From F0422 sp003992255 (GTDB taxonomy: Bacteria > Bacillota > Negativicutes > Veillonellales > Veillonellaceae), in assembly GCF_003992255.1 (NCBI RefSeq), contig NZ_RQVA01000006.1, positions 55,221 to 119,220 on the forward strand: a DNA stretch of 64,000 bases, read 5' to 3'. Under the pieces are notes generated by a model, which saw nothing but the letters and a program-made list of their open reading frames with translations, was not told the origin of the DNA and searched no databases. Position 1 is the stretch's first letter. Every line of letters begins with the position of its first letter. The translations under genes and the position numbers were made by a program. Below, piece by piece: positions 8,978 to 18,867 of this stretch.

Positions 8978-11422
8978 TTATCGTAATGTACAACCTTTAT
9001 CAGCTAATGTTGCTAAAATCGCTTGGATTCTATCTTCAATATCAGCATCTACCAATGTTCCTTCATGAGAACGGAAAGATAACGTATACGCTAAACTACG
9101 ATATCCTTCTTGAATATGTTCTCCTTCATATACGTCAAAGATACGAACATCTTCTAAATACTGTCCGCCTTCTTGCTCCATGACAGACAAAATTTCTCCA
9201 GCTTGCACCGTTTTTGGTGCCACAATCGCTAAGTCACGACTTGTACCAGGGAATTTAGAAATACCTGTGAAAGAAATACCTTTACGGTTTACTTGTAACA
9301 ATGCTTCTAAATCCATTTCGAACAAGTACGCTTTACCATTGATATCATAATGGCTTGCAACTTGTGGATGCAATTCACCAAAACGTACGATTTCAACATC
9401 CTCTACAGTGATACTAGCACTCACACCTGGATGTAAATAATGTTCTTGGCTACGGCTGATTTCATACTCTTCAACACCAAGATTTGCTAATACAGATTCA
9501 ATAATACCTTTTAGATCATAGAAATCTACATTTCTAGCCGGTACATTCCATTCTTGGCTATCCCATTTGCCTAGGATAACCCCTGCTGCCATCGTGCGTT
9601 CTTTTGGCAATTCTGTGAGTGGTAATGCCTTCGGTTCGTACACAGCAGCCACTTCAAAGACAGCTAAATCCAAATTCTTTTGTGCTACATTGCGTTTTGC
9701 TGTTTCTAATACGCTAGGCACCAAAGTAGTACGCATTACAGGGAATTCCTCTGAAATTGGGTTCAGAATAGGAATCGCTTGATGTCTGCTATCTGTTTCA
9801 GGAATCAACAAATCTTGTAAACTATCTTTATGCATGAAACTGAAAGTAATAATTTCATCTAAACCCGATTCAGCCAAAGCATGTTTCACATCATGTACTA
9901 ATGCATGCATAGGAGACACTGTCCCCGTTTGGATACGTGCCAATGGTGTAGTAGGTGCGATATTATCATAATTATGAATGCGTGCTACTTCTTCTGCAAT
10001 ATCTGGCATGCCTGTTACATCATCACGCCAAGATGGGATAGTTGCTACTAATGCCTTACCATCAACTTTCACGTCGAAGGATAAGGTTGTTAAAATGTTA
10101 ACCATCTCTTCTTCTGCAATATTCGTACCCAAATACGCATTCACAGCTTCACTCGTGAAAGATACTGTACGCACTTCTTTCGCAGTTGGATATACATCGA
10201 TTATACCTTTTGCTACCGTAGCACCTGGTGTAATGTCCAATAACAATTGTGCTGCCCGATCTAACGCTAGTGGTGTCACTTCACTATTCACACCACGTTC
10301 AAAACGACCAGATGCCTCAGAGCGCAAGCCTAATGCACGAGACGTACGGCGAATGGATGCTCCATTAAATACAGCAGCTTCCAATACAACTGTTGTTGTT
10401 GCATTGGATACTTCACTATCAGCACCACCCATCACACCAGCTACCCCTACAGGACGGTCAGCATCAGCGATAACAAGCATAGTATCTGCTAATGTGCGAT
10501 CATTGCTGTCTAAGGTTTGAATTACTTCTCCCTCTGTAGCTTTACGAGCTACTAAACTATGTCCATGAAGATGATCATAGTCGTAAGCATGCATTGGTTG
10601 ACCTAATTCCAACATTACATAGTTCGTTACGTCCACCACATTATTGATAGGACGAATACCGCAATTACGCAAACGATTTTGTAACCATAATGGAGATTTT
10701 TGAACTTTTACATTTTCGATTAAACGTCCCATGAAACGAGAGCATAATTCTGTATCCTCAATGGAGATACTTAAACGACCTTCAATAGACGGTCCCTCTT
10801 CTTGGACTGTGACCACTGGGAATGTAGCTTCTGATTTACCTAATACGGCAAATTCTCGGCTTAGACCCACCATGGAGAAACAATCTGCACGGTTTGGCGT
10901 TAATTCAAATTCATAGACTATATCGTTAAGACCCAATACTTCTTTTACGTCTTGACCAATAGCTGTACCTTCCGGGAAGATATAAATGCCAGTAGCTTCT
11001 TCTGGTAATACTACATCTGTAGATAAACCAAATTCTGCTACAGAGCAGAACATGCCTTCTGACGTTTGTCCGCGAAGTTTGCCCTTTTTGATTTCTGTAC
11101 CATCTGCTAAACGAGATTTATGGTACGCCACAGGAACAATCTGTCCCACTGCCACATTGGTTGCGGCTGTTACGATTTGTTTCGTCACAGGCTCCCCTTC
11201 TTCTGTTAAGCATTCTACTTGGCATACTTGCAATTTATCTGCGTCAGGATGTTTCGTAATCTCAACGATTTTTCCTGTGTATATCTTTTTAATACCTGTA
11301 TCACAGTTGATTACTTCTTCTACTGGAATACCCGCTTGTGTTAAGGTATCTGCAAACTCTTGAGGGTTCTCGCCAATATTCACAGATACATAGTCTTTCA
11401 TCCATTGTAAACTAGCTTTCAC
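8978..11422 (-). CDS. pheT: phenylalanyl-tRNA synthetase beta subunit
   Basis: Partner of PheS in the (alpha-beta)2 enzyme. The 814-residue protein has an N-terminal tRNA-binding OB fold (about 40-155, with TKHPDADKLQVC), the B3/B4 editing domain (about 210-380), the B5 domain (about 400-475), a synthetase-like core, and a C-terminal FDX-ACB anticodon-binding domain (about 720-814, with SKFPGTSRDLAI). The start lies 9 nt after the pheS stop. No T-box or Phe leader peptide is present upstream of pheST. Confidence 0.96.
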   Translation of the reverse strand: MKASLQWMKDYVSVNIGENPQEFADTLTQAGIPVEEVINCDTGIKKIYTGKIVEITKHPDADKLQVCQVECLTEEGEPVTKQIVTAATNVAVGQIVPVAYHKSRLADGTEIKKGKLRGQTSEGMFCSVAEFGLSTDVVLPEEATGIYIFPEGTAIGQDVKEVLGLNDIVYEFELTPNRADCFSMVGLSREFAVLGKSEATFPVVTVQEEGPSIEGRLSISIEDTELCSRFMGRLIENVKVQKSPLWLQNRLRNCGIRPINNVVDVTNYVMLELGQPMHAYDYDHLHGHSLVARKATEGEVIQTLDSNDRTLADTMLVIADADRPVGVAGVMGGADSEVSNATTTVVLEAAVFNGASIRRTSRALGLRSEASGRFERGVNSEVTPLALDRAAQLLLDITPGATVAKGIIDVYPTAKEVRTVSFTSEAVNAYLGTNIAEEEMVNILTTLSFDVKVDGKALVATIPSWRDDVTGMPDIAEEVARIHNYDNIAPTTPLARIQTGTVSPMHALVHDVKHALAESGLDEIITFSFMHKDSLQDLLIPETDSRHQAIPILNPISEEFPVMRTTLVPSVLETAKRNVAQKNLDLAVFEVAAVYEPKALPLTELPKERTMAAGVILGKWDSQEWNVPARNVDFYDLKGIIESVLANLGVEEYEISRSQEHYLHPGVSASITVEDVEIVRFGELHPQVASHYDINGKAYLFEMDLEALLQVNRKGISFTGISKFPGTSRDLAIVAPKTVQAGEILSVMEQEGGQYLEDVRIFDVYEGEHIQEGYRSLAYTLSFRSHEGTLVDADIEDRIQAILATLADKGCTLR

Positions 11423-11431
11423 GATAACCTC

Positions 11432-12454
11432 CTAGAATTGCGTTAAGAAACGTTTATCATTTTCATAGAACAAACGTAAATCATTAATACCATATTTCAA
11501 CATTGCGATACGTTCTACGCCCATACCAAAGGCAAAACCTTGCACTTCATTTGGATCGTAACCATTCAATTTCAACACATTTGGATGTACCATACCACAA
11601 CCAAGAATTTCTAACCAGCCTGTATGAGAGCATACACGGCATCCTTCACCGTGGCACATGCAACAAGAAATATCTACTTCTGCACTTGGTTCTGTAAATG
11701 GGAAGAAACTTGTACGGAAACGTACGGCTGTATCTTCACCAAACATGTGTTTCAAGAACAATTCCAATGTTCCTTTCAAATCAGAGAAGGTAATATTCTT
11801 GTCGATGACAAGACCTTCTACTTGATGGAACACTGGAGAATGTGTAGCATCATAGTCCCAACGATATACTTTCCCTGGTGCAATCATGCGGATAGGTGCA
11901 TTTTTTTCACTGCGTTGTAATGTTCTAGCTTGCACTGGAGATGTATGGGTACGAAGTAGTACGGAGTCTGTAATATAGAAAGAATCCTGCATATCACGAG
12001 CTGGATGGTCTACAGCTAAATTCAAGCATTCAAAGTTAAAATAGTCCGATTCAATTTCAGGACCTTCTTCTACAGCATAGCCCATGGACACAAAAAATTG
12101 CTCAATTTCTTCATTGATTTGTGTTAACGGGTGCAAATGACCTTTGCGAACAGGACGACCAGGTAAGGTAATATCGATTGTTTCCTGTTTTAACTTAGCA
12201 GCCAATACGGCAGACTCCATTTGTTGTTGCACACCGTCTAATGCCTCTTCCAATGCGACACGAACTGTATTCACCAAGGCTCCCATAGCAGGACGCTCTT
12301 CTGGAGATAGTTTACCTAAGCCTTTTAACAAGGATGTAACTTCCCCTTTTTTACCTAAATAGGTAACACGAATATCCTGTAATTCCTGCAAGTTCGCAGC
12401 CCCTTGTATTTGGGCAATTGCTTTCTCTTGCAATGCTTGCAATTGTTCTTTCAT
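11432..12454 (-). CDS. pheS: phenylalanyl-tRNA synthetase alpha subunit
   Basis: Catalytic class II synthetase subunit, 340 residues. An N-terminal coiled-coil tRNA-binding arm (about 1-85) is followed by the catalytic core, with motif 2 around the fMRTSFFPFTEPSAEVD-like stretch (written here as FRTSFFPFTEPSAEVD) and motif 3 at GFAFGMGVERIAMLKYG. A Cys-rich insert, CCMCHGEGCRVC, lies between them and is common in Firmicute PheS. It lies 17 nt after the upstream thioesterase gene and 9 nt before pheT, in one transcription unit. Confidence 0.96.
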   Translation of the reverse strand: MKEQLQALQEKAIAQIQGAANLQELQDIRVTYLGKKGEVTSLLKGLGKLSPEERPAMGALVNTVRVALEEALDGVQQQMESAVLAAKLKQETIDITLPGRPVRKGHLHPLTQINEEIEQFFVSMGYAVEEGPEIESDYFNFECLNLAVDHPARDMQDSFYITDSVLLRTHTSPVQARTLQRSEKNAPIRMIAPGKVYRWDYDATHSPVFHQVEGLVIDKNITFSDLKGTLELFLKHMFGEDTAVRFRTSFFPFTEPSAEVDISCCMCHGEGCRVCSHTGWLEILGCGMVHPNVLKLNGYDPNEVQGFAFGMGVERIAMLKYGINDLRLFYENDKRFLTQF

Positions 12455-12471
12455 TGATTCCTATCCTCCAA

Positions 12472-12924
12472 CTATTCTTCATCTAATAACGACCATGGTA
12501 ATTCTGGTAACGCCAAATCGTCAAGAACCATAAAGGTTCCACTTCCCATATAGACGAGTTCTCCCATGTCGTTATACAAACGACAAGATGTAACCATCGT
12601 GCTCTGTCCTTTGTGCTCCACATTGGATACACCACGAATTCTTGCATTGTTAGGCAATGGTTTCACAAAGTTACCATTGATTTGTGCCGTTGTCACTTGC
12701 TTTCCTAAGGTAATACAAGCCAATCCCATGAGGTAATCTGACAAACTCAAATGCACCCCACCATACACATCGCCTCGTGGATTACTGTGTAATTGTTCTT
12801 CACTGTGAAAGTCTAGTTCCACATGTCCAGGAGATACATTCTTAAGTGTTACATGATGCAACACTTCAAAAGGATGTGAACTTGTATGGTCTTGAAAATA
12901 TTCCAGCAATGTCTTATGTTCCAT
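12472..12924 (-). CDS. hotdog-fold thioesterase (PaaI-like)
   Basis: The 150-residue protein has the PaaI/4HBT pattern NPRGDVYGGVHLSLSDYLMG, in which the helix after the GG-x-H turn carries the catalytic Asp, followed by strands TAQINGNFVKPL and MVTSCRLYNDMGELVY. Such enzymes hydrolyse acyl-CoA or acyl-ACP thioesters; the substrate cannot be told. It sits between ligA and pheS in the same direction, 17 nt before pheS, and shows no functional link to its neighbours. Confidence 0.8.
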   Translation of the reverse strand: MEHKTLLEYFQDHTSSHPFEVLHHVTLKNVSPGHVELDFHSEEQLHSNPRGDVYGGVHLSLSDYLMGLACITLGKQVTTAQINGNFVKPLPNNARIRGVSNVEHKGQSTMVTSCRLYNDMGELVYMGSGTFMVLDDLALPELPWSLLDEE

Positions 12925-12992
12925 ATTTGTAACCTCTCTAAGCTTATCTCTTTATTATAGAGGATATACTACCTCATTATCAATAGATAGAC

Positions 12993-14981
12993 CTAGAAAT
13001 CCTTGATTAAATTCAACAAGCCCTCCTCATCTATCACTGGGATGCCTAATTGTTCTGCCTTAGTTAATTTACTACCTGCATCTTCACCAGCAATCACTAA
13101 GGTTGTCTTTTTGCTGACAGAGCCTGTTACCTTGGCGCCATGAGCTTCTAGGATAGCTCCTGCTTCAGTGCGTCCCATGGAAGTGAGCTTACCAGTCAAT
13201 ACAATAATTTGTCCTTCTAATTCATTGCCAGCTGCTTCTTGTACTTCCTCTTCTAATCGTACACCAGCATTACGCAATCCTTCAACCAATCGTCTATTAC
13301 GATCATCACCGAAGTATTCTACTAAGCTTTTCGCCATAGTTGGACCGATTCCATCAATGCTAGTCAACTCATCTATGGTGGCATTCATTAGGCTATCAAT
13401 GGAAGTAAAGTATTTAGCAATGGTTTGCCCTGCTTTAGCACCAATTAAACGTATACCCAGTCCAAATAAAACTCGACCTAAGCCACGTTGTTTAGAATCG
13501 TCAATCGCTTTTAGTAAGTTTTGCGCCGACTTTTTGCCCATTCGCTCTAAGGATGTAATATCCTCTTCTTTCAAATGATACAAGTCCACTACCGTTTCAA
13601 TACGATGGTTGGTTACTAAGGCTTCTACAATACTTGGTCCTAATCCATCAATGTTCATGGCATCACGGGAGGCAAAGTGAATGATCCCTTCCTTCTCTAC
13701 TGCAGGGCAATGTTCATTACTGCAATAGATCGCCACTTCCCCGTCACGACGTAACGTAGGAGATTCACAAACAGGACACATGCTAGGCATTTCATAAGGT
13801 GTTGCATCAGCGTGTCGTTTGTCTAGTACTACCGAAATTACCTCTGGAATGATTTCTGCCGCTTTATGAATACGCACTGTGTCACCAATGCGAATGTCTT
13901 TTTCTTTAATAAAGTCTTCATTGTGCAAAGTAGCCCGTGATACATTCGTGCCAGATACGAAGACAGATTCCAATTCTGCAGTTGGCGTTAACACCCCTGT
14001 GCGCCCTACATTGATCGTAATATCTTTGACTATGGTCTCCACTTCTTCCGGTGGATATTTAAATGCCGTCGCCCATTTCGGGTCCTTCGCTGTGGTCCCC
14101 AATGTCTCTTGGTCTTCAAAGTCATTTACTTTTATCACCATACCATCTGTATCATAGGGCAAGCTATGACGCTCTGTATCCCAATAGCGTATATGCTCCA
14201 CAACCTCTGTAATAGAATCACATAACTTATAATGAGGATTTACATGAAATTTGAAAGCTTCTAATTGCTGCAGCAATTCATATTGTGTATGTATATTAGA
14301 TCCTTCCGAAGAGCCAATAGCATAAGCAAAAAAATCTAAATTTCGACTTGCCGTAATGGCTGGATCTTGTTGACGTAACGAACCTGCTGCCGCATTGCGT
14401 GGATTGACAAACGTCTGCAAGCCAGCTTCTTCTCGTTCTTCATTGATCCGTTTGAACTCCTTGTGTGGCATATAAGCTTCTCCACGAATTTCAATGAAAG
14501 GAGGTGCATTTTCAATGACTAATGGAATGGACTGGATAGTTTTTACATTGGCTGTTACATCTTCCCCTACACGACCATCACCACGTGTGACAGCTCGCAC
14601 AAAGAGACCATTTTCATAATGTAAGTTAACCGCTAAGCCATCAATCTTCAATTCCACCACATATTGCGGCGCATGACCCAACTCTTTTTCGCAGCGCATC
14701 CCAAATTGTTCTACTTCAGCATCATTGAATACATTACTTAAACTGAGCATACGTTGTCCATGCACTACTTTTTCAAAGCTGCCTTCTACCTTTGCCCCTA
14801 CTCGTTGTGTAGGAGACGTAGGCACAATATATTCAGGATGAGCCGTTTCTAAATCCACTAATTTTCGATATAATACATCATAGTCATAATCTGAAATGAT
14901 AGGCGCATCTTTTACATAGTACAAATAGGCATGATGAGCTAATTCTCTTTGCAATTGTTGAATTTCTTCTTGAATCTTCAT
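12993..14981 (-). CDS. ligA: NAD-dependent DNA ligase
   Basis: Seals nicks in replication and repair using NAD+. The 662-residue protein has the Ia domain (about 1-70), the nucleotidyltransferase domain with KIDG (adenylated Lys112), an OB fold, a four-Cys zinc finger (CPVC about 400, later CSNEHC), helix-hairpin-helix repeats and a C-terminal BRCT domain (about 590-662). Its start is 5 nt after the pcrA stop, the same pcrA-ligA pairing seen in many Firmicutes. Confidence 0.97.
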   Translation of the reverse strand: MKIQEEIQQLQRELAHHAYLYYVKDAPIISDYDYDVLYRKLVDLETAHPEYIVPTSPTQRVGAKVEGSFEKVVHGQRMLSLSNVFNDAEVEQFGMRCEKELGHAPQYVVELKIDGLAVNLHYENGLFVRAVTRGDGRVGEDVTANVKTIQSIPLVIENAPPFIEIRGEAYMPHKEFKRINEEREEAGLQTFVNPRNAAAGSLRQQDPAITASRNLDFFAYAIGSSEGSNIHTQYELLQQLEAFKFHVNPHYKLCDSITEVVEHIRYWDTERHSLPYDTDGMVIKVNDFEDQETLGTTAKDPKWATAFKYPPEEVETIVKDITINVGRTGVLTPTAELESVFVSGTNVSRATLHNEDFIKEKDIRIGDTVRIHKAAEIIPEVISVVLDKRHADATPYEMPSMCPVCESPTLRRDGEVAIYCSNEHCPAVEKEGIIHFASRDAMNIDGLGPSIVEALVTNHRIETVVDLYHLKEEDITSLERMGKKSAQNLLKAIDDSKQRGLGRVLFGLGIRLIGAKAGQTIAKYFTSIDSLMNATIDELTSIDGIGPTMAKSLVEYFGDDRNRRLVEGLRNAGVRLEEEVQEAAGNELEGQIIVLTGKLTSMGRTEAGAILEAHGAKVTGSVSKKTTLVIAGEDAGSKLTKAEQLGIPVIDEEGLLNLIKDF

Positions 14982-14986
14982 TATAT

Positions 14987-17176
14987 TTATTTCCTTAGTT
15001 TTTGTATCGGTGCAAATTTAGCCATAATTTGACGCAACCCTTGTGTAGGGAACTCAATTTTTAATTTTACATTAGCACCTTCACCAACTACATCAACCAC
15101 TGTACCTTCGCCCCATTTCGTATGCAGAGCTGTATCACCCACAGCCCAGTCAACAACTTGTGGATTCCGAATGATCGGTTTTGTGACAGGACGGTTTGCC
15201 ACCGACTGATGAAATGGCACATTGCGTTGTAATTCTTCCTTCACAGTGCGTTTTGGGCGAAGTTCTTCCACCAATTCTTGAGGAATCTCCTTTAAAAAAC
15301 GAGATGGTAAATAACTCATCGTTTTACCAAATACAGTACGAGAAGCAGCATTCGATACATATAGCTCTTCTTCTGCCCTTGTAATTCCTACATAAGCAAT
15401 ACGGCGCTCTTCTTCCACTTCTTCAGGGTTCATCAAGGTCCTGCTATGTGGGAATAACCCTTCTTCTAAACCAGCTAGAAATACCACTGGAAATTCAAGA
15501 CCTTTTGCGGCATGTAATGTCATCAAGGTCACTTTAGATTCTTCTTGTTCAAAGGAATCTACATCATTCACCAATGCTACTTGCTCTAAGAAATCTTGCA
15601 ATGTACCTTCAGGATTGGTGTCCATAAATTCCTTTGCCACAGACACTAACTCCCCGATATTTTCTAACCGTGCTTGATCCTGTGGATCTGTGCTATTTTC
15701 TAGCTCCACCACATAACCAGTTCTATCTAAAATAGCTTCAATAATACCTTGTACAGAAAGTTCTGTAGCTTCATTTACAAGAGTAAAAATTAGGCCCATA
15801 AAATCTTCTAACTTTTCTTTTGTTTTTCCTTTAATCGTAGGTATTTGATCTAATTGGCTTAAGGCTAGAAACATAGAACTATTGGTAGATCGTGCAAAAT
15901 CTTGTAATTTACCAACAGTAGTTAATCCAATACTACGTTTTGGCACATTAATAATACGTTGTAAACAAATATCATCAAAAGGGTTCATCAAAATTCGTAG
16001 ATAGGCTAAGATATCTTTGATTTCTTTACGATCATAGAACTTCGTCCCCCCTACCATGGTGTAAGGAATTCCTCGTTTAATCATAGATTCCTCTAGTACA
16101 CGAGATTGCGCATTTGTACGGTACAGAATCGCCATATCTCCATAGCTTCGATTATGAATCTCTTTTTGCTTTTTAATAGTATCCCCTATGAAAGCCCCTT
16201 CTTCTTGTTCCGACTGTGCTTCAAAATGACGGATTTTGGCACCTTCTGCTTTATCTGTCCACAATACTTTTTCAGGGCGTCCCTCGTTGTAATCAATAAC
16301 AGCATTAGCAGCCTCTAAAATCGTTTTCGTCGACCGATAGTTTTGCTCTAATTTAATAAGTTTTGCCTTAGGATAATCCTTTTCGAAATCTAAGATATTT
16401 TGAATATCTGCCCCACGCCATGCATAAATACTTTGATCCACATCCCCTACGACACATAGATTATGCCATTTAGAAGCTAATAAAGATGCCAATGTGTATT
16501 GAGCATGGTTTGTATCTTGATATTCATCAATCATTATGTATCGAAATCGATGACTATACTTTTCTAATACAGTGGGATTTTCTTGCAATAATTTAACGGC
16601 CACTAATAATAAATCATCAAAATCTAAAGCATTATTTTTACGCAATTCTGCTTCATAATAATCGTACACTTTAGACACTTGTTGCGTATAGAAGTCACGA
16701 GCATTACGTCTGAAATCCTTAGCTAACTGCAATCTGTTTTTTGCATCACTAATCTGCGCCTGCATAGCTCCTACAGGATAATATTTATCATCTAAATTTA
16801 ATGCCTTTATGGCTTGTTTGATAACAGTCTGCGAATCACCAGAATCATAAATAGAAAAATTTTTACTATAGCCCATAAAGGAATCTAATTCAAAACGTAA
16901 GAATTTAGCGCAGAAAGAATGGAATGTGCTGAGCCAAATACGATGTGCCGTATCACCAACCAAACCTTCTACACGTTCCTTCATTTCTTTTGCCGCTTTA
17001 TTGGTAAAGGTGATGGCTAAAATTTCATAGGGGCTTACTCCTTGTGTCAACAAATAGGCGATACGATATGTTAATACTCGTGTTTTTCCTGACCCAGCGC
17101 CAGCCAATATAAGTAGAGGACCTTCTGTGGCATATACAGCCTCTTGTTGCTCTTTATTTAAACCGTCAAATATCAT
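14987..17176 (-). CDS. pcrA: ATP-dependent DNA helicase PcrA/UvrD
   Basis: Superfamily 1A 3'-5' helicase for repair and removal of roadblocks. The 729-residue protein shows the Q-motif region LNKEQQEAV, Walker A AGAGSGKT (about 26-33), Walker B DEYQDTN, motif III GDVDQSIYAWRGA, motif V TLMTLHAAKGLEFPVVF and motif VI RRIAYVGITRAEEELY. The C-terminal approximately 60 residues carry the RNA-polymerase-binding Tudor-like fold typical of PcrA (AVGDTALHTKWGEGTVV). First gene of the pcrA-ligA unit. Confidence 0.97.
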   Translation of the reverse strand: MIFDGLNKEQQEAVYATEGPLLILAGAGSGKTRVLTYRIAYLLTQGVSPYEILAITFTNKAAKEMKERVEGLVGDTAHRIWLSTFHSFCAKFLRFELDSFMGYSKNFSIYDSGDSQTVIKQAIKALNLDDKYYPVGAMQAQISDAKNRLQLAKDFRRNARDFYTQQVSKVYDYYEAELRKNNALDFDDLLLVAVKLLQENPTVLEKYSHRFRYIMIDEYQDTNHAQYTLASLLASKWHNLCVVGDVDQSIYAWRGADIQNILDFEKDYPKAKLIKLEQNYRSTKTILEAANAVIDYNEGRPEKVLWTDKAEGAKIRHFEAQSEQEEGAFIGDTIKKQKEIHNRSYGDMAILYRTNAQSRVLEESMIKRGIPYTMVGGTKFYDRKEIKDILAYLRILMNPFDDICLQRIINVPKRSIGLTTVGKLQDFARSTNSSMFLALSQLDQIPTIKGKTKEKLEDFMGLIFTLVNEATELSVQGIIEAILDRTGYVVELENSTDPQDQARLENIGELVSVAKEFMDTNPEGTLQDFLEQVALVNDVDSFEQEESKVTLMTLHAAKGLEFPVVFLAGLEEGLFPHSRTLMNPEEVEEERRIAYVGITRAEEELYVSNAASRTVFGKTMSYLPSRFLKEIPQELVEELRPKRTVKEELQRNVPFHQSVANRPVTKPIIRNPQVVDWAVGDTALHTKWGEGTVVDVVGEGANVKLKIEFPTQGLRQIMAKFAPIQKLRK

Positions 17177-17199
17177 AATACCTCTCTTGCATAGAACAA

Positions 17200-17231
17200 G
17201 GGTGCGCTGAGTTTATACTCCAACGCACCCC
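17200..17231 (-). terminator. hairpin after ppaC
   Basis: GGGTGCG and CGCACCC form a 7-bp GC-rich stem with a 17-nt loop, and TTGTTCT follows on the minus strand. The T tract is weak. It separates ppaC from pcrA. Confidence 0.5.
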
Positions 17232-17241
17232 CTAGTATCAA

Positions 17242-18525
17242 TTAGCCTTTCATAGCACCCACGATAGGTGGTACTACTTGTTTTTTACGGGATAATGTAT
17301 GTTCTAAATATACTTCATTGTCCACAGGTTGTGCATTAAATGCAGCTGCTACCACATCATTCGCATCACCAACAAATATTAAATTAGTGGCTTCTGTTAA
17401 AATGTTTGTAATCATTAAGTAAGAAGCACTGTAATTATTAGCACTGCGCAATTCTTCCATCGCTTTTAACAAGCAACCTTTGCGACCTAAAATATCTGTT
17501 GTATCCATCACTTGGATTTGTCCAATACTGATGATTTTACCATTTGCTTCAAACTCTTTTAAATCTGTGCGAACAATTTTTTCATCAGAATAGTCGGACA
17601 CATCAGAGCCGGCTTTTAATAATTCCATGCCATACTCTTCTAAGTTAACACCAGCGATAGTTGCTAATTTTCTTGCCGTTTCTTTATCTTTTTCAGTACA
17701 AGTAGGAGAACGGAACAATACTGTATCAGAAATGATAGCAGATAGCATCAACCCTGCAATATTTTTAGGAATCTCTTGACCATATTGCCAGTATAGATTA
17801 GCAAGAATCGTGCAAGTACATCCTACAGTTTCATAATGAATGAAAATAGGATTATCTGTCACTAAACCACCGATACGATGATGATCGATATTTTCGATTA
17901 ATTCTGCTTCTTCGATATCGTCAATAATTTGTACTTTTTCATTGTGGTCCACAAGAACAACTTTTGTTTTTTGCTTTGGAGCTTCTACATTAGAACGAAT
18001 GATACCTAAGTATGTACCATTATCCACTACAGGATATCCACCGATGTGGGAGTTAGTTTTGAAGTCACGTAATTTCGTTTCTTTGCTAATCACTTGGCAA
18101 GAAGTTTTTGTGCAAATCTCACCAGCTGTAGCTATGTGACCACCCATCGCTGCTTCTAAGGCATCAATCAAACGTTGTGCCGTAATCGTACCTACATAAG
18201 TAGTTTCATTTTCTACAACTGGAATACGATTCATTTCATGTTGCTTACGCCATGCTAATACATCTTGTAAAGATGCCTTTGCATCTACGGCTGGAATTGC
18301 TTCTAGTACATCTTCTACTGTAACTGCAAAAGATGTAACAATCTCAGGATGTTCAAATCCAAAGTATTGTAATGCAAAGGATGTTTCTTTATTAGCTTGG
18401 CCTGCACAAATTGGTTGTGCTGGAATACCCATTTGATTTTTTAAGTTTGCATAAGAAATAGCAGAACAAATAGAGTCTGTATCAGGGCTCTTATGTCCTG
18501 TCACTAAAATTGTATCTCTTAACAT
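17242..18525 (-). CDS. ppaC: manganese-dependent inorganic pyrophosphatase with CBS domains
   Basis: Family II pyrophosphatase. The DHH domain begins GHKSPDTDSICSAISYA (about 10-26). A CBS pair is inserted at about 65-180, the catalytic part resumes with VLVDHNE and IDHHRIGG, and the DHHA2 domain (about 300-427) ends in the substrate-binding SRKKQVVP motif. CBS-PPases are inhibited by AMP/ADP and activated by ATP or diadenosine polyphosphates in characterised examples. At 427 residues it lacks the DRTGG domain of the long form. A promoter lies at 18575-18580. Confidence 0.95.
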   Translation of the reverse strand: MLRDTILVTGHKSPDTDSICSAISYANLKNQMGIPAQPICAGQANKETSFALQYFGFEHPEIVTSFAVTVEDVLEAIPAVDAKASLQDVLAWRKQHEMNRIPVVENETTYVGTITAQRLIDALEAAMGGHIATAGEICTKTSCQVISKETKLRDFKTNSHIGGYPVVDNGTYLGIIRSNVEAPKQKTKVVLVDHNEKVQIIDDIEEAELIENIDHHRIGGLVTDNPIFIHYETVGCTCTILANLYWQYGQEIPKNIAGLMLSAIISDTVLFRSPTCTEKDKETARKLATIAGVNLEEYGMELLKAGSDVSDYSDEKIVRTDLKEFEANGKIISIGQIQVMDTTDILGRKGCLLKAMEELRSANNYSASYLMITNILTEATNLIFVGDANDVVAAAFNAQPVDNEVYLEHTLSRKKQVVPPIVGAMKG

Positions 18526-18574
18526 AGTGTCACCTCATATAATCTTCACTTGAGTTATTTATTAATGTTCTTAC

Positions 18575-18580
18575 ATTATA
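18575..18580 (-). promoter_or_regulatory. -10 element of the ppaC promoter
   Basis: TATAAT is preceded by TGG, giving an extended -10 (TGnTATAAT), about 50 bp upstream of the ppaC ATG. There is no convincing -35, as expected for extended -10 promoters. Confidence 0.55.
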
Positions 18581-18604
18581 CCATAAACGCTTAGAAAATG
18601 CATA

Positions 18605-18640
18605 CAAAAAAGGCCTTGCAAACTTCTGTTTACAAGACCT
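18605..18640 (-). terminator. intrinsic terminator of the rpmF operon
   Basis: On the minus strand AGGTCTTGTAAAC and GTTTGCAAGGCCT form a long stem with an AGAA loop followed by six T residues, 16-50 bp after rpmF. Confidence 0.85.
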
Positions 18641-18655
18641 CTTCATTCGTTTCTA

Positions 18656-18835
18656 TTATGCATTTTTAGAAACTACTTGTTCTCCTTTGTAAGAACCACA
18701 TGTTGGGCAAACGCGATGCGGCATCATTGGTTCGTGACATTGTGGACAAGCTACATAACCAGGTACTTCTAATTTCCAGTTAGCACGACGACGATCGCGA
18801 CGGCATTTGGAAAGTCTACGCTTTGGTACTGCCAT
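18656..18835 (-). CDS. rpmF: 50S ribosomal protein L32
   Basis: A 59-residue protein with the L32 signature MAVPKRRLSKCRRDRRRANW and a zinc ribbon (CPQC and CPTC) retaining all four cysteines, the zinc-binding form. The ATG at 18835 is chosen because AAGGAGGTG ends 6 nt upstream; a GTG nine bases earlier lies inside the Shine-Dalgarno sequence. It follows the YceD-like gene in the same operon, a near-universal pairing. Confidence 0.97.
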   Translation of the reverse strand: MAVPKRRLSKCRRDRRRANWKLEVPGYVACPQCHEPMMPHRVCPTCGSYKGEQVVSKNA

Positions 18836-18867
18836 TATCTGCACCTCCTTAACATAATCACTAGGTA

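Noticed and set aside
9978..10520. 180-codon plus-strand open frame antisense to pheT
   Set aside because: It lies entirely inside pheT in another frame, has no ribosome site and no recognisable protein pattern; shadow of a biased coding strand.
11432..12454. T-box or Phe leader for pheST
   Set aside because: Only 17 bp separate pheS from the thioesterase gene, and no T-box sequence or Phe codon run is present there.
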